NCBI GenBank assembly: GCA_021800315.1
Contig: JAJYZD010000241.1
Coordinates: 1 to 5,538 of the forward strand
Length of the DNA stretch: 5,538 nucleotides
Reading direction: 5' to 3'
Origin: Bacillota bacterium
GTDB lineage: Bacteria > Bacillota > Desulfotomaculia > Desulfotomaculales > JAJYZD01
Part shown: positions 5,447-5,538 of the stretch, piece by piece
Numbering within the stretch: position 1 is the first letter of the stretch
How the letters are laid out: every line of letters starts with the position of its first letter
Notes under the pieces: model-generated
Told to the model about the DNA's origin: nothing
Databases searched by the model: none
Seen by the model: only the letters and a program-made list of their open reading frames with translations
Made by a program: the position numbers and the translations under genes

Positions 5447-5538
5447 TTGCCAGGTAAACTGTTTCCCGTCGGCGGTCCGGTTTCCGAAAAGGATGTGGTG
5501 GACAGGGAAGATTTCATCGGGTCCCTGCAAACCCGGCT
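5447..5538 (+). CDS. Probable AAA/ORC-like ATP-binding protein, N-terminus only
   Basis: Thirty codons are visible before the right edge. The start is TTG 5447, chosen because GGGGGTG (5433-5439) is 7 nt upstream and because the reading frame opens immediately with a recognisable pattern: LFPVGGPV (residues 5-12), then VVDREDFIGSLQTR (17-30). The pattern F-x-x-G-G-P-V followed by a D/G-R-E box and a helix is how the AAA (ATPase_2, archaeal ORC-like) family usually begins, ahead of its Walker A loop. The nucleotide-binding motifs themselves lie beyond the window, so the family is an inference from the N-terminal signature. Such stand-alone ATPases are found in archaea and thermophilic bacteria and mostly have no known role. 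The gene has its own strong promoter with a double operator, so it is not simply a read-through gene of dfx. Confidence 0.6.
   Translation, partial: MPGKLFPVGGPVSEKDVVDREDFIGSLQTR

Noticed and set aside
1..5538. Mobile elements, CRISPR arrays, tRNA or rRNA genes
   Set aside because: No transposase or integrase, no regularly spaced repeat-spacer array and no tRNA or rRNA signature was seen on either strand.

Overview
The window is GC-rich bacterial DNA with strong Shine-Dalgarno sites, GTG and TTG starts, a possible CtsR box, and a superoxide reductase of the kind found in anaerobes. Together these suggest an anaerobic, GC-rich Firmicute of the Clostridia (Moorella / Desulfotomaculum / Ammonifex type). 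That placement is an inference from gene content; no 16S or species-specific marker is present.

Layout: (1) 1-437, minus strand: the 5' part of a MarR-family regulator gene that runs off the left edge, with a near-consensus promoter and a 22-bp dyad over its -10 region (probable autoregulatory operator). (2) 438-823: a 386-bp divergent intergenic region. The left end holds the marR control region, the middle holds little that can be identified, and the right end holds a promoter with a CtsR-like heptad repeat just downstream of its -10. (3) 824-4797, plus strand: a tight three-gene chaperone operon, encoding a DnaJ/CbpA-like J-protein with a single, half-size zinc site, a CbpM-like modulator (4-nt ATGA overlap), and full-length ClpB (39-nt gap). 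(4) 4798-4904: a leader with several interleaved inverted repeats. (5) 4905-5279: desulfoferrodoxin (2Fe superoxide reductase) with all iron ligands intact. (6) 5280-5446: a GC-rich hairpin, short repeats, and an AT-rich island holding a strong promoter covered by two copies of a 22-bp dyad unit. (7) 5447 to the right edge: the first 30 codons of a probable AAA/ORC-like ATPase gene.

How the genes work together: the J-protein would deliver unfolded clients to DnaK (not in the window), CbpM would tune the J-protein, and ClpB would extract polypeptides from aggregates, so the operon is a protein disaggregation module. The adjacent desulfoferrodoxin reduces superoxide and gives the region a general stress theme, but it has its own leader and need not be co-transcribed. 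The genes are mostly recognisable families. The points most worth a second look are regulatory: the double operator before the edge ATPase gene, the CtsR-like box before the chaperone operon, the marR operator and the structured dfx leader. The half-zinc-finger J-protein is also of interest.
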